DNA of 64,000 nucleotides from JAZDCZ01 sp046757925 (GTDB taxonomy: Bacteria; Gemmatimonadota; Gemmatimonadetes; Gemmatimonadales; GWC2-71-9). The stretch lies in assembly GCA_046757925.1 (NCBI GenBank), contig JBHHZE010000004.1, forward strand, positions 1 through 64,000, in the 5' to 3' direction. Shown here one piece after another: positions 1 through 8,803 of this stretch. Under the pieces are notes generated by a model. It was given only the letters and a program-made list of their open reading frames with translations, had not been told where the DNA came from and made no database searches. Each line of letters starts with the position of its first letter. The stretch's first letter is position 1. The position numbers were made by a program, and so were the translations under genes.

Positions 1-131
1 CCGTCTCCCGCAGCGTGCCTCTGTGAGCCTTGCCGTAGTTGGGATAGCCGACCACTGCGCGCGAACTGCAGCGCGCAGCGGGACACAGCCGGCACGACAG
101 CGAATCGAAGGCTGCTACCGACCAGCCACGG

Positions 132-2192
132 TTAGACGGCTATCCTGTCTTCAACCTCCCACGCCGTAATACACCCTGCTATCGCACTCGCGGCCGTCGT
201 GTAGGGACTGGCTAAGTAGAGTCGCCCCGGACCCGAGCGACCGGCAAAGTTGCGGTTGATCGCGCTGATCGTGACGGTCTCTTTATCGTACGAAACTCCG
301 GGACCGGCGTTGATGCACGCACCGCACGACGGTTCGATGAAGGTCGCACCGACTGCGTCGAACAAACGGAGATACCCCCGCTCCTCACAGTAGCGTCGCA
401 CTTCCTGGGAACCACACTGAATGAAACAACTCACGTCCTGATGTACGCGCTCGCCGCGCTCCAATGCGCTGCGGAACACACGCGCGTACATATCCATATC
501 CGACTTCTTGCCCGCGGTACAGGAACCGGCGTAGGCTATATCCACCTTGACCGGTCCCCCCAACTCGTCGATGAACAGACCGTTACCGGGATCACCCGGC
601 AGCGCGACCAGCGGTTTGAGATCGCTTGCCGTCAAGTCGATCACCTTCTCGTATTCCGCGTCGGCGTCGGACTCGAGACCCTCCAACAACTCCTCCGCCT
701 CGGCCCGATCCATTCCGCGCTCGTTCACAAGAAACTCTACGGTGCGGTGGTCAGGCTTGACGATACCGGTGAACGCGCCAACCTCGGCCGCCATGTTCGT
801 CATGGTTGCACGCTCATCCACGGACAGTTGCTCCACCGCCTCGCCCGCGTACTCGACTATCTTGCCGATCGCGTGCCCATCCTTCACGTAAGGCTGACGC
901 AAGATCTGCAACATGAAATCCTTAGCGGTCACGTTTTGGGGCTTATCCCCGCTCACGCGAATCAATACCGAGGGAGGAACCTTGATCCGCACGTCCTTGG
1001 TGAGCCACGAGTTGAAGATGGCCGTGGTGCCGACACCAAACGCGAGAGCGCCCATCGCACCCGCGTGCGGCGTATGGGAATCGCTCCCGATTATTACCTG
1101 ACCGGGCAGCGCGTGCTCCTCCAGGATTTTGGAGTGACAGATCGCCTCGGAGCCCTGCGGAACCGCATTGCGCCCCAAACGAGGAAGCTCACCGTACAGC
1201 TTCACCCCTTGGGTTTCCGCGAACTCTTCCTGTTTCTTCTTCAACTCCAACGCAACGTCGAGCAGGCCCTGTGACTTGCGTTCGTCGGTCATCGCGAGAG
1301 CCAGAAACGTCAAATGGTCGCGAAACAAGAATACCGAGGCGGGATCTACTATGCGCTCTTCCTTCCCGACATGGGTCTCCCAAAAAATCGCGGACATCGG
1401 GGTCACGTATTCGTGGCTAAACCGAATGTCGGTCCGAAGGAAACCCTCATCCCCCGGCTCGACAGTAGCAACGCCCACCGCGTCGTTGGCGAGATCGGTT
1501 ACCCAATGGCGCGCGATTATCTTTTCGCCCATGGTCATGGGCCGAGGGCGAGCCGCCACTTGGGGCACCCGAACCGAACCCCGAATGCGAGCAACGTTGT
1601 ACTGGAAGAGCCCGCCGTGCTCGATGATCGCGCGAGTTATGTCTCCGTGTCCACGGGTGAACTCGCTGAGTGGAATCGATTCACCTTGGCGGATCCTGTC
1701 GATGAGACCGAAGTCGGTACTCGTCAAGATCCCTAAGTTCTGGCAGTTCTCGCCATAGATACGCTCGATGTTCTCGGCTATCACCAGGCGGATGCCGGCA
1801 CACATCTCGGCGTACGGCGATTGCTCGCGTGAGGAGCCCTTGCCACGACGCTTGCCGCTCACCGAACAGATGAAACCGCCGGCTTTCACACTGCCTCGGT
1901 CGATGGGGAACTCGCCGCCTGCCCTGAGTCCCAAATAGGGAAAGTCCCCCAGCGTCTCGTCATAGTAATAACAGATGTAGGCGGGTGTTATTTCATCGGT
2001 CGATATGTCATCACGCAGGGGAACGGCTTGAGCGACCGAGAGATCTTCGCCATCCAACTGACGGCCCATCAGCCCGGCATCATCCACCAAGAACAAGACC
2101 CGACCGGGAAAATCGATCCTTGGCGGCCGCTTCACGATCGTGCGACTCTTTAGATCACTGTGCATTAGCGAAAAGTCACCACTACCTCGCAT
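132..2192 (-). CDS. Aconitase-family hydro-lyase, swivel domain first
   Basis: Predicted [4Fe-4S] dehydratase of the aconitase/isopropylmalate isomerase superfamily, 686 aa. The small 'swivel' domain (like LeuD) is at the N-terminus, with motif GSSREQSP at residues 119-126. The large catalytic part follows, with GSDSHT at 369-374 and cluster ligands Cys558 (AGSCTAG), Cys623 and Cys626 (PSCGACIN), then an NRNFAGRSG loop near 646. This order is as in AcnB, but the AcnB N-terminal HEAT-like domain is missing, and it is the reverse of AcnA. Substrate (citrate, 2-methylcitrate, homocitrate or isopropylmalate) cannot be decided from sequence. Cytoplasmic. It is divergent from the propeller gene at 2225, only 32 bp away. 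Family assignment is firm; the exact reaction is open. Confidence 0.88.
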   Translation of the reverse strand: MRGSGDFSLMHSDLKSRTIVKRPPRIDFPGRVLFLVDDAGLMGRQLDGEDLSVAQAVPLRDDISTDEITPAYICYYYDETLGDFPYLGLRAGGEFPIDRGSVKAGGFICSVSGKRRGKGSSREQSPYAEMCAGIRLVIAENIERIYGENCQNLGILTSTDFGLIDRIRQGESIPLSEFTRGHGDITRAIIEHGGLFQYNVARIRGSVRVPQVAARPRPMTMGEKIIARHWVTDLANDAVGVATVEPGDEGFLRTDIRFSHEYVTPMSAIFWETHVGKEERIVDPASVFLFRDHLTFLALAMTDERKSQGLLDVALELKKKQEEFAETQGVKLYGELPRLGRNAVPQGSEAICHSKILEEHALPGQVIIGSDSHTPHAGAMGALAFGVGTTAIFNSWLTKDVRIKVPPSVLIRVSGDKPQNVTAKDFMLQILRQPYVKDGHAIGKIVEYAGEAVEQLSVDERATMTNMAAEVGAFTGIVKPDHRTVEFLVNERGMDRAEAEELLEGLESDADAEYEKVIDLTASDLKPLVALPGDPGNGLFIDELGGPVKVDIAYAGSCTAGKKSDMDMYARVFRSALERGERVHQDVSCFIQCGSQEVRRYCEERGYLRLFDAVGATFIEPSCGACINAGPGVSYDKETVTISAINRNFAGRSGPGRLYLASPYTTAASAIAGCITAWEVEDRIAV

Positions 2193-2224
2193 GCTAGCAA
2201 CCTCCGGGTTAGCATTCTGCTGCC

Positions 2225-3166
2225 ATGCAACGCCGACTCAGCTCACGAGCTACTGTTTGGCGTGCTGCGGCAGCGTGCGGTGCAATCCAATTGCAGATCG
2301 TCGCGATCGCGGCAGCGCAAACGGTGGAACCCATTTCCGTCGAGGTCACGGGAGCGTTTCAGTCCCCGCGGATCGACGAAAGCTCCGGTGTGGCGGCAAG
2401 CCGCAGGTACCCAGGGCTGCTTTGGACCCATAACGATTCCGGCGATAAGCCGGTGCTTTATGCAACCAACCTCAGCGGGGACGACTTGGGATCTGTACGA
2501 GTCCGCGGCGCACATGCCAAGGACTGGGAGGATATCGCCCTGGGCCCATGCCCCGCAGGTTTGGAGGCCGGCTCGTGCATCTACATCGCCGATACCGGCG
2601 ACAACAGCGGAAAACGGCGCACCGTAGCCGTCTACGTGGTGCCCGAGCCCTCACTCGACAGTTCCGGTCACGTGGCCGCGGACCGCACGGCCCGCTCCCA
2701 CAGGCTGCGTGTTACCTATAGAAACGGCCCTCACGACGTCGAGGCTCTGGCCGTGGCCCCCAGCGGAGATCTCTTCTTGTTCACCAAGGGACGCTTCGGT
2801 CCGGCGTTGGTATTCTTCATATCCCGCAAAGAGGTGCCGACCAAGAAGGCAACAGCCAAGCAGATCATGGCGCTTCCCATCGTAACCGGACGGCAGCTGG
2901 GCAGGCTGGTGACAGGCGCTGCAATATCGCCGGACGGAAGAGAGCTGGCGGTTCGGACTTACACGGAGCTGTACTTCTACCTGAGAGAGGGAAATAGCGG
3001 ACTAATACCGCGAGGTCCGCCCTGTTGGCTCGGTACAGTCCAACTACAGGGCGAAGGAGTGGACTTTCTAGATAGCGAAACGGTAGTACTGACCAGCGAG
3101 TCAGTTTTCGGTAGCAGGGGTACGATCGCCAAGGCCGTCTGCCCGGCTCGGACGTACCCAAAGTAG
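2225..3166 (+). CDS. Secreted beta-propeller-like hypothetical protein
   Basis: 313 aa with a likely N-terminal signal peptide: a hydrophobic stretch ending AIAAAQT near residue 33. The mature part contains short motifs seen in secreted propeller proteins: ESSGVAAS, LWTHNDSGD, DWEDIA, YIADTGDN, then a VEALAV...DLFLFTKG segment. These suggest a folded periplasmic or extracellular beta-propeller domain. Few cysteines, no enzyme motif recognised. It starts 32 bp from the divergent aconitase-family gene, so the two promoters must overlap. Function unknown; a sensor, scaffold or phosphodiesterase-like propeller is possible but not shown. Confidence 0.78.
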   Translation: MQRRLSSRATVWRAAAACGAIQLQIVAIAAAQTVEPISVEVTGAFQSPRIDESSGVAASRRYPGLLWTHNDSGDKPVLYATNLSGDDLGSVRVRGAHAKDWEDIALGPCPAGLEAGSCIYIADTGDNSGKRRTVAVYVVPEPSLDSSGHVAADRTARSHRLRVTYRNGPHDVEALAVAPSGDLFLFTKGRFGPALVFFISRKEVPTKKATAKQIMALPIVTGRQLGRLVTGAAISPDGRELAVRTYTELYFYLREGNSGLIPRGPPCWLGTVQLQGEGVDFLDSETVVLTSESVFGSRGTIAKAVCPARTYPK

Positions 3167-3344
3167 ATACCGCTGGATCTTGCCAACTGGTACTGGCCGA
3201 ATCGGGTCACACGGAGTATGTTCCCGCGCATCCTAGGCCGCAACTCCATCATCTGGCAGCGAGATCGTCCTGGAACTACCGAATTCCCATAGAGTCCCAG
3301 CCACTTGGCTCAGCGAGAACGCCTGCGCCCCAATCCGTCTGCGT

Positions 3345-4376
3345 TTGGCCACCGAGATCCTCCCTCCTGGCACCGTCTCAGACGAAGAACTCCTGCGATT
3401 AAAGGAAGAGGTAAGACAATATCGCGGGGTTAAACAGCTTCTTCGCAAGCAACGCTCCAACGGCTCATGGAGTGGGAATATGTTGGGAATTGCCCCATCA
3501 AAGTCCCAAGGCATCAAGGATATCGGGACAGTGGCACGATATAGGCAACTTCTAGAACGCGGGTTGCCCCAGGGCCATCGGGCCTATCGCCACGCGGATC
3601 GCCTGTTGTTCCGGATTCTGTCTCGAGATGACGACCCGAGCCTGTTGTTCGAGTACCAGAAACCGGCAAGAACGAATATCGCACTGGGAATCTGGGCACG
3701 AGATCTTCTGCGTGAGGCGGCGACTGCGACACTGGCGCAAGCAAAGCGCATCGAAGACCCGCGGGTTCGTGGCTCGGCACATCGAATCGTTACCAACCTG
3801 GCGCGGTTTCTCCGCAGTGATCTCGCAGAGAAACCCATTGTTCGGAGGGGTGGACGAAACATTTTGCAACCGGAGGCAGTTCCGCCTACGATTTTTTCCG
3901 TCGCCACTGTCGCCTTCATGCCGCGTCTACAACGGGAACGGGCAGGTTTTCTGGACCGCCTCGAGTTGTACCTCACCAAGCGGGCCCCGAAGCGAACCTA
4001 CGTGATCCGGTTCGGTCGCAAGATCATCAAGCCGACATTCCAGATTCTGGGAGAACCACTCCATGCCGACAGCGCCGGCAATCCCAAGGATCTTCCGTTC
4101 GCACTTCATTGGATTGAACTGTTGCTGCGGATGGGAATCTTCGAGCGCTCGGCCGTGGCAGGCCGGATTCTCTCGCGACTCCTGAGGGATTGCGATAAGG
4201 ACGGTGTGTGGCACCGTCCCAACCTCCGAACCCTGCCCAAGAGTCCCTCGAAGCTGGCCGACTTCGCGTTCCCACTCGAATTGGACGGCCGCACTCAGGA
4301 GCGCAGACGGACCGACGTCACATTTCGGCTTGCGCTGCTTGCCAAGCTCGCCGGCTGGGACCTGGAGTTCAATTAG
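3345..4376 (+). CDS. Alpha/alpha-toroid-like hypothetical protein, start uncertain
   Basis: 343 aa counted from a TTG codon. The mostly helical protein carries two QW-like motifs, LLRKQRSNGSWSG near residue 30 and LLRDCDKDGVWH near 295. These resemble repeats of prenyltransferase/squalene-cyclase-type toroids, without an identifiable DDxD or zinc site. The same reading frame stays open upstream to a TAG at 3234, and the upstream residues (ATWLSEN...PIRLRLATE) look like the usual first helix of this type of protein, yet no ATG or GTG occurs there. Either an unusual start is used or the 5' end is damaged. It precedes the TrmB gene by 74 bp on the same strand. Function unknown. Confidence 0.6.
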   Translation: MATEILPPGTVSDEELLRLKEEVRQYRGVKQLLRKQRSNGSWSGNMLGIAPSKSQGIKDIGTVARYRQLLERGLPQGHRAYRHADRLLFRILSRDDDPSLLFEYQKPARTNIALGIWARDLLREAATATLAQAKRIEDPRVRGSAHRIVTNLARFLRSDLAEKPIVRRGGRNILQPEAVPPTIFSVATVAFMPRLQRERAGFLDRLELYLTKRAPKRTYVIRFGRKIIKPTFQILGEPLHADSAGNPKDLPFALHWIELLLRMGIFERSAVAGRILSRLLRDCDKDGVWHRPNLRTLPKSPSKLADFAFPLELDGRTQERRRTDVTFRLALLAKLAGWDLEFN

Positions 4377-4429
4377 GACGGCCCAGCACCGGGACGCCAC
4401 TTGCGGACATCCCATCGATTCAATAGCGT

Positions 4430-4445
4430 AGTAGTAGTTACTACT
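4430..4445. promoter_or_regulatory. 7-2-7 inverted repeat before the TrmB gene
   Basis: AGTAGTA-GT-TACTACT, with perfect 7-base arms, ends 5 bp before the ATG at 4451. Its position would let a bound protein block ribosome or polymerase access, so an autoregulatory operator of the TrmB-type regulator is a reasonable guess. A closely related but longer repeat lies at 61870-61891. Confidence 0.4.
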
Positions 4446-4450
4446 TCGAT

Positions 4451-5140
4451 ATGGTCGATCTTATTCCTTTCGGGTTTACGCCCACCGAGAGCCGTGTGTA
4501 TTCGGCAATGATGGACTTGGGGCCGACCACTGCTTACCGGCTTGCCAAGGAGCTGAACCTGGCCCGTGCCAACACCTATCAGGCGCTCGATGGACTCGCG
4601 AGCAAAGGTGCCTGCGTGGTCATTGCGGAAACGCCCAAGCGGTTCCGACCCGTGGCTCCCAGAGCGTTGCTCACGCTCCTCACAAAACAGCAGGCTACAC
4701 GACTGGACCGGCTCGAGTCGGAGCTGCTGGCTCTTGGCAAGAAGGGGGAAGAAAAAACAGTACGGTTTTCCGGTCGTCGGGCGTTCGAGGCCGTTGTTCT
4801 TCGCAACGCCGTACATGCCGACTCGGTCAGCTGTATAGCATCGTCTCACGTACTGCACGCGCTGACACCCATCTGGCGAAAACGGGCAGCCGACGGCAAG
4901 CGCACGCGCCTCTGGGTGGTCGGCGAGGTCGACGGTGAGCTAGCGATTGAAACGGAGGGCTCACTGCCGGCGGAATCGGTCATGGATCTGTTCGGCAGCC
5001 CTGTGGCCTTGTTGCTCACCGCCGACCATGCGATTCTGGCACGCGAGATGTCTGATGGCAACCTCGACGGCTACTGGACCTCCGATTCACTCCTTGCAGG
5101 CTCGGCTCGTGCGGCTGTGACCCTCCTGAGCGCCACTTGA
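4451..5140 (+). CDS. TrmB-family transcriptional regulator
   Basis: 229 aa. The N-terminal 60-70 residues form a winged helix typical of TrmB-like proteins (FGFTPTESRVYSAM...TTAYRLAKELNLARANTYQALDGLASKGA). A short coiled linker around residues 75-100 is followed by a C-terminal half of the phospholipase-D-like/effector-binding type seen in TrmB regulators. TrmB relatives usually sense sugars or other metabolites; the ligand here is unknown. An inverted repeat abuts the start codon, suggesting autoregulation. The downstream TetR gene begins 54 bp after the stop on the same strand, and the two may form one transcript. Confidence 0.85.
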   Translation: MVDLIPFGFTPTESRVYSAMMDLGPTTAYRLAKELNLARANTYQALDGLASKGACVVIAETPKRFRPVAPRALLTLLTKQQATRLDRLESELLALGKKGEEKTVRFSGRRAFEAVVLRNAVHADSVSCIASSHVLHALTPIWRKRAADGKRTRLWVVGEVDGELAIETEGSLPAESVMDLFGSPVALLLTADHAILAREMSDGNLDGYWTSDSLLAGSARAAVTLLSAT

Positions 5141-5194
5141 CCTGACCAACGGCAATCACAATCTTGGTCGTATCATCCAACTGGCTGGTTTAGT

Positions 5195-5800
5195 ATGACC
5201 GGCAGGGCGGCGGAACCGCGACATGTAACCAGCAGGGATAGAATAGCTTCGGCCGCGAAACGGGAGTTCGCGGAATTCGGGTTCGCGGGCGCACGCGTGG
5301 CCCGGATAGCCCAGCGATCCCGCCTCAACAAGCAACTGATATTCTATTATTTCGGCTCTAAGGCCCATCTCTACGAGGCCGTAATGAGTGAAGCCGGATC
5401 AAAACTGACGATTGCCGGCTCACCTCCCCCCGCAAGAGTGACCGCTCAACCTTCCAGCCGCCGGCTGCGCGAGGTGCTGCGCTCCATTCTGGCGTCGCTC
5501 GACGAGAGTCCTGAAGTCGTCAGACTGCTGCTAGGCGATGCGGCGAATTCCACGCCAGCCCAGCAACTGGCCGATCGTACCATAGCGCAGGTCACATCGC
5601 TGGTTTGCGACATCGTTTCCCAAGGCCAGGGACTGGGCTACTTTCGTGACGACCTGGACCCGAGTGTCATGGCACGCCACACGATCGCACTCGTGTTGGG
5701 TCACTTGGCTTTGGAGAGCGCGCACGGGGCACCAAGCACCACGCCTGGCGAGCTATCGACTCAAATCGCCGACCACCTGCTACAAACCCTTACTTGGTGA
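5195..5800 (+). CDS. TetR-family transcriptional regulator
   Basis: 201 aa. Residues about 14-60 are a TetR-type helix-turn-helix (RDRIASAAKREFAEFGFAGARVARIAQRSRLN, split by the turn, then KQLIFYYFGSKAHLYEAV), with the signature YYFGSK. The remainder is an all-helical ligand/dimerisation domain without recognisable ligand residues. It ends 8 bp before the tail of the convergent lon gene, so no room remains for a classical terminator between them. Likely a repressor of an efflux or metabolic gene; its target is not evident nearby. Confidence 0.88.
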   Translation: MTGRAAEPRHVTSRDRIASAAKREFAEFGFAGARVARIAQRSRLNKQLIFYYFGSKAHLYEAVMSEAGSKLTIAGSPPPARVTAQPSSRRLREVLRSILASLDESPEVVRLLLGDAANSTPAQQLADRTIAQVTSLVCDIVSQGQGLGYFRDDLDPSVMARHTIALVLGHLALESAHGAPSTTPGELSTQIADHLLQTLTW

Positions 5801-5808
5801 GGCCGGCA

Positions 5809-8247
5809 TCAATGGGGACTGCCGACCAAGTCCACTTTCTTGGGTCCACTCTGGCCAGGCACGGATTTGGCCGAACTCTCCCTGAGCGCCAGTGCAAGAA
5901 CTTCCTGCAACGTCTCCACCGGGTGCGCGCCGATTCGCTGCCGCTGTTCGTCGGTCAGATCTTCCAGGTCGGCTATGTTCTCGTGCGGAAGAATGACCTC
6001 TCTGATACCCGCCCGCACGGCTCCCAGGACCTTCTCCCGCACGCCTCCGATCGGGAGCACCCGTCCTGACAAGGTGACCTCACCGGTCATCGCAAGATCG
6101 TGCCGCACCGGAACTCCCGAGAGAGCGCTCACCAGTGCCGTAGCCATCGTCACTCCAGCCGAGGGACCGTCCTTCGGGACGGCACCGGCCGGTACGTGAA
6201 TGTGGATGTCCTTGCCGCTCAGCATCTCGTAGGGAATGCCGAGTTCCTCGGCATGAGATTTGGCATAGGACAGTGCGGCCCGCGCGGATTCCTTCATGAT
6301 ATCGCCCAACTGACCGGTGAGCACGAGCTTGTCCTGACCCGGCATGACGCTCACCTCTACGAACATGATGTCGCCGCCCGCCGGTGTGTAGTACATACCG
6401 GTCGCCGTGCCGATCTGATCCAGTTCCGCGGCACTCTCGGGGTGCACCGTGCATCGCCCCAGTAGGTCACGGATATTGTCCCCGTTCGCCTCGAATCGCG
6501 TCACCTCACCGGTGGCGACCTTGCGCGCGATCTTCCGGGCCACCTTGCCCAGCTCCCGTTCTAGCTGGCGCACGCCCGACTCTCTCGTGTAGCCCGATAT
6601 GGTAGTGGCTATTGCTTCGTCGGTTATCTCGATCTGGTCGGGCGCGAGTCCGGATTCACAGATCCTGCGGGGAACCAAGTATTTCCGCGCGATGGCCAGT
6701 TTTTCGTCCTCCGTATAGCCGGAAAACTCAACCACCTCCATTCGGTCCAACAGCGGCGCCGGGATGTCACCAAGGAAGTTGGCGGTGGCGATAAACATCA
6801 CTTGCGAGAGGTCGAACGGCACTCCCAGATAGTGATCGGTAAAGCTGTCGTTTTGCGCCGGATCCAGCACTTCCAGTAGAGCGGAGGCGGGATTCCCCTG
6901 AAAGGACACCCCGAGCTTGTCCACCTCGTCCAGCAGGAATACCGGATTCTTGGTGCCGGCTCGCTTGAGGCCCTCGATTATCCTTCCGGGCATTGCACCC
7001 ACGTACGTTCTCCGATGACCGCGAATGTCGGCCTCGTCCCGCGCACCTCCCAATGCAACTCTCACGTACCGCCGACCCATGGCACGAGCGATTGACTTCG
7101 CCACCGAGGTCTTACCGGTACCCGGTGGGCCGGCGAACAACAGAATCGTACCTCGGGGACTCCGATCGTCTTCGTTACCGCTGGGCTCTGTGGCTCCCGT
7201 GCTGCTCTGCTGAAGCTGACGCACCGCCAAGTACTCGAGCACGCGGTCTTTGACATCGTGTAGCCCGTAGTGATCCTCATCCAGGACCTCTTGCGCCCGT
7301 CCCAAGTCCAGCAAGTCCTTCGACGATTCATTCCACGGCAGCTCGGCCACGGTCTCCAGGTAGGTGCGGATAACCTGCGCCTCCATCGACTCGCGCGGTG
7401 ACCGGTTCAGCCGTCCCAACTCCCGGTCTATTTCCTTCTGAACGACTTCGGGCAGGTTGAGCGCAGTCAATCGCTCCGCCAGCTCGTCCACCTCCGCCGC
7501 TTCATCTTCATCCCCCAATTCGCGACGGATGGCCTTCAGCTGCTCGCGCAAGAACATCTCGCGTTGGCGCTCGCCCAGCTCTTCCTGGACTTGGGACTTG
7601 ATCTCAGCCTGGGCTTTGACCACCCCTATCTGACGCTGCACGTGAACCAGCACACGGCGCAATCGTTCCTCAACCCCCAGCGTTTCCAACAGCTCTTGAC
7701 GATCCCCCGGCGGCATATCCACGTATCCAGCCAGGAGGTCGGCAAACCGACCGGGATCCTCGACGCCGTCCAGCACCTGCTTGATCACCTCTTCGGGAAT
7801 CCCCGTGCGCTCTGCCAGCTCCGCCCCCCTTTCCCGTACTTCGCGATACAGCGCCGCGAACGACGCGCTTTCGGGATCCACCGGCTCTAGATCGGGCACC
7901 TCTTGCACGGCAGCTTCCGCATAGCCGTTGGTGTCGTTGTAGCGTAGAACGACGGCCCGTTTCTCTCCGCGCAATAACAGTTGAATCCCGCCAAGGCCAC
8001 GCTGGACCTGCCCAATGCTTGCCACCGATCCCATGGAAAACAGGTCACCCGGCTGAACGTCTTCGACATCGTTGCGCTGAGTTACGGCAAAGACCAAACG
8101 ATCTTCGGTTTCCAAGGCCGCTTCTATTGCCCTAAGTGTGCGGGGCCGGCCCGCACCAATGGGCACGGTGACACCCGGAAAGATCACCATTCCCCTGAGC
8201 GGTAATACCGGCAGTGTACGGCGCCTCGTAGAGCTTTCCATCGTCAT
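5809..8247 (-). CDS. lon: ATP-dependent Lon protease
   Basis: 812 aa, normal length for bacterial LonA. Domain order: N-terminal substrate-binding LON domain (about 10-205), helical region, AAA+ ATPase with Walker A GPPGTGKT at 373-380 and Walker B VFLLDEVD at 436-443, then the C-terminal protease domain. The catalytic serine is Ser696 in PKDGPSAG and the lysine is Lys739 in GGVREKVLG. It degrades misfolded and regulatory proteins in the cytoplasm. The start is supported by GAGG/AAGGAG elements just upstream. Its leader holds a 12-bp palindrome and a tandem 15-bp repeat that could regulate it. Convergent with the TetR gene. Confidence 0.97.
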   Translation of the reverse strand: MTMESSTRRRTLPVLPLRGMVIFPGVTVPIGAGRPRTLRAIEAALETEDRLVFAVTQRNDVEDVQPGDLFSMGSVASIGQVQRGLGGIQLLLRGEKRAVVLRYNDTNGYAEAAVQEVPDLEPVDPESASFAALYREVRERGAELAERTGIPEEVIKQVLDGVEDPGRFADLLAGYVDMPPGDRQELLETLGVEERLRRVLVHVQRQIGVVKAQAEIKSQVQEELGERQREMFLREQLKAIRRELGDEDEAAEVDELAERLTALNLPEVVQKEIDRELGRLNRSPRESMEAQVIRTYLETVAELPWNESSKDLLDLGRAQEVLDEDHYGLHDVKDRVLEYLAVRQLQQSSTGATEPSGNEDDRSPRGTILLFAGPPGTGKTSVAKSIARAMGRRYVRVALGGARDEADIRGHRRTYVGAMPGRIIEGLKRAGTKNPVFLLDEVDKLGVSFQGNPASALLEVLDPAQNDSFTDHYLGVPFDLSQVMFIATANFLGDIPAPLLDRMEVVEFSGYTEDEKLAIARKYLVPRRICESGLAPDQIEITDEAIATTISGYTRESGVRQLERELGKVARKIARKVATGEVTRFEANGDNIRDLLGRCTVHPESAAELDQIGTATGMYYTPAGGDIMFVEVSVMPGQDKLVLTGQLGDIMKESARAALSYAKSHAEELGIPYEMLSGKDIHIHVPAGAVPKDGPSAGVTMATALVSALSGVPVRHDLAMTGEVTLSGRVLPIGGVREKVLGAVRAGIREVILPHENIADLEDLTDEQRQRIGAHPVETLQEVLALALRESSAKSVPGQSGPKKVDLVGSPH

Positions 8248-8261
8248 CTACCTCGCTCCTT

Positions 8262-8273
8262 GTTTGGCCAAAC
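8262..8273. promoter_or_regulatory. Perfect 12-bp palindrome in the lon leader
   Basis: GTTTGGCCAAAC, a perfect palindrome 15 bp upstream of the lon start codon and immediately before its ribosome-binding region. It could be an operator; no known heat-shock operator (CIRCE, HspR box) matches it. Confidence 0.3.
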
Positions 8274-8304
8274 TCTTCCCGCCTTACACGTCAACCCAGT
8301 TAGA

Positions 8305-8337
8305 GGCGCAGTTATGATGTACGGCGCAGTTATCATG
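8305..8337. repeat. Tandem 15-bp direct repeat upstream of lon
   Basis: GGCGCAGTTATGATG and GGCGCAGTTATCATG occur 18 bp apart (8305-8319 and 8323-8337), differing at one base. They lie 58-90 bp upstream of lon in an otherwise gene-free 227-bp gap. Two helically offset copies look like a regulator-binding site or a local duplication. Confidence 0.4.
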
Positions 8338-8474
8338 CCGGGCCACAGAAGCATCATCCTCACTGAAACACCCCCAAATCGGCGGGCGTTCCGGCCAACG
8401 TGACTGAGCCCAGACACCGCGGTGCCATATTGGCAGCATGGCGGCGGTTGTTATTCTGTTGGGGGAGTTACTTC

Positions 8475-8720
8475 CTAGGAGGCGCGGGGGGCAACGTTCA
8501 ACAGTGATTTCAGTTCTGTTTCGGTGAGTTGTTCCAGCAGGCCGGCACGGGTGGTTACTTCCCGGCTCGCCTCCTTCCTATCCGACTCACAACTGAAGCG
8601 AATGATGTCCGCAGGTTCGGGAATGGACTTGGCACTCTTCTTGGTAGCGATGAGACCGGAAGTCCGCCCCACCCTCTCCGCAGCCCAACGGCGTCCTTCA
8701 TCGTCTGTCAGCCAGCGCAT
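8475..8720 (-). CDS. Small hypothetical protein, 81 aa
   Basis: A plausible short gene with an even mixture of charged residues. The N-terminal part (MRWLTDDEGRRWAAERVGRTSG) suggests a conserved short protein; the C-terminus (LLEQLTETELKSLL) is an amphipathic helix. It has no membrane segment or known motif. It stands alone between lon (same strand, 227 bp downstream) and the divergent kinase gene, so the start regions of this gene and the kinase share an 83-bp intergenic space. No function can be proposed. Confidence 0.55.
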   Translation of the reverse strand: MRWLTDDEGRRWAAERVGRTSGLIATKKSAKSIPEPADIIRFSCESDRKEASREVTTRAGLLEQLTETELKSLLNVAPRAS

Positions 8721-8803
8721 CTCTCTCCACCATCTAGTCTTTCACAGGTTGCCAGTAGCCTATGAACTAGGTTAATCTATCCTCGGATCATACCAGACGC
8801 TAC

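Noticed and set aside
1..131. Possible gene fragment at the left edge
   Set aside because: Several short open frames exist in both strands but none shows a recognisable motif; too short to decide.
441..1274. A 277-codon open frame opposite the aconitase-family gene
   Set aside because: It matches no family, is arginine- and histidine-rich, and lies fully opposite a gene with clear catalytic motifs.
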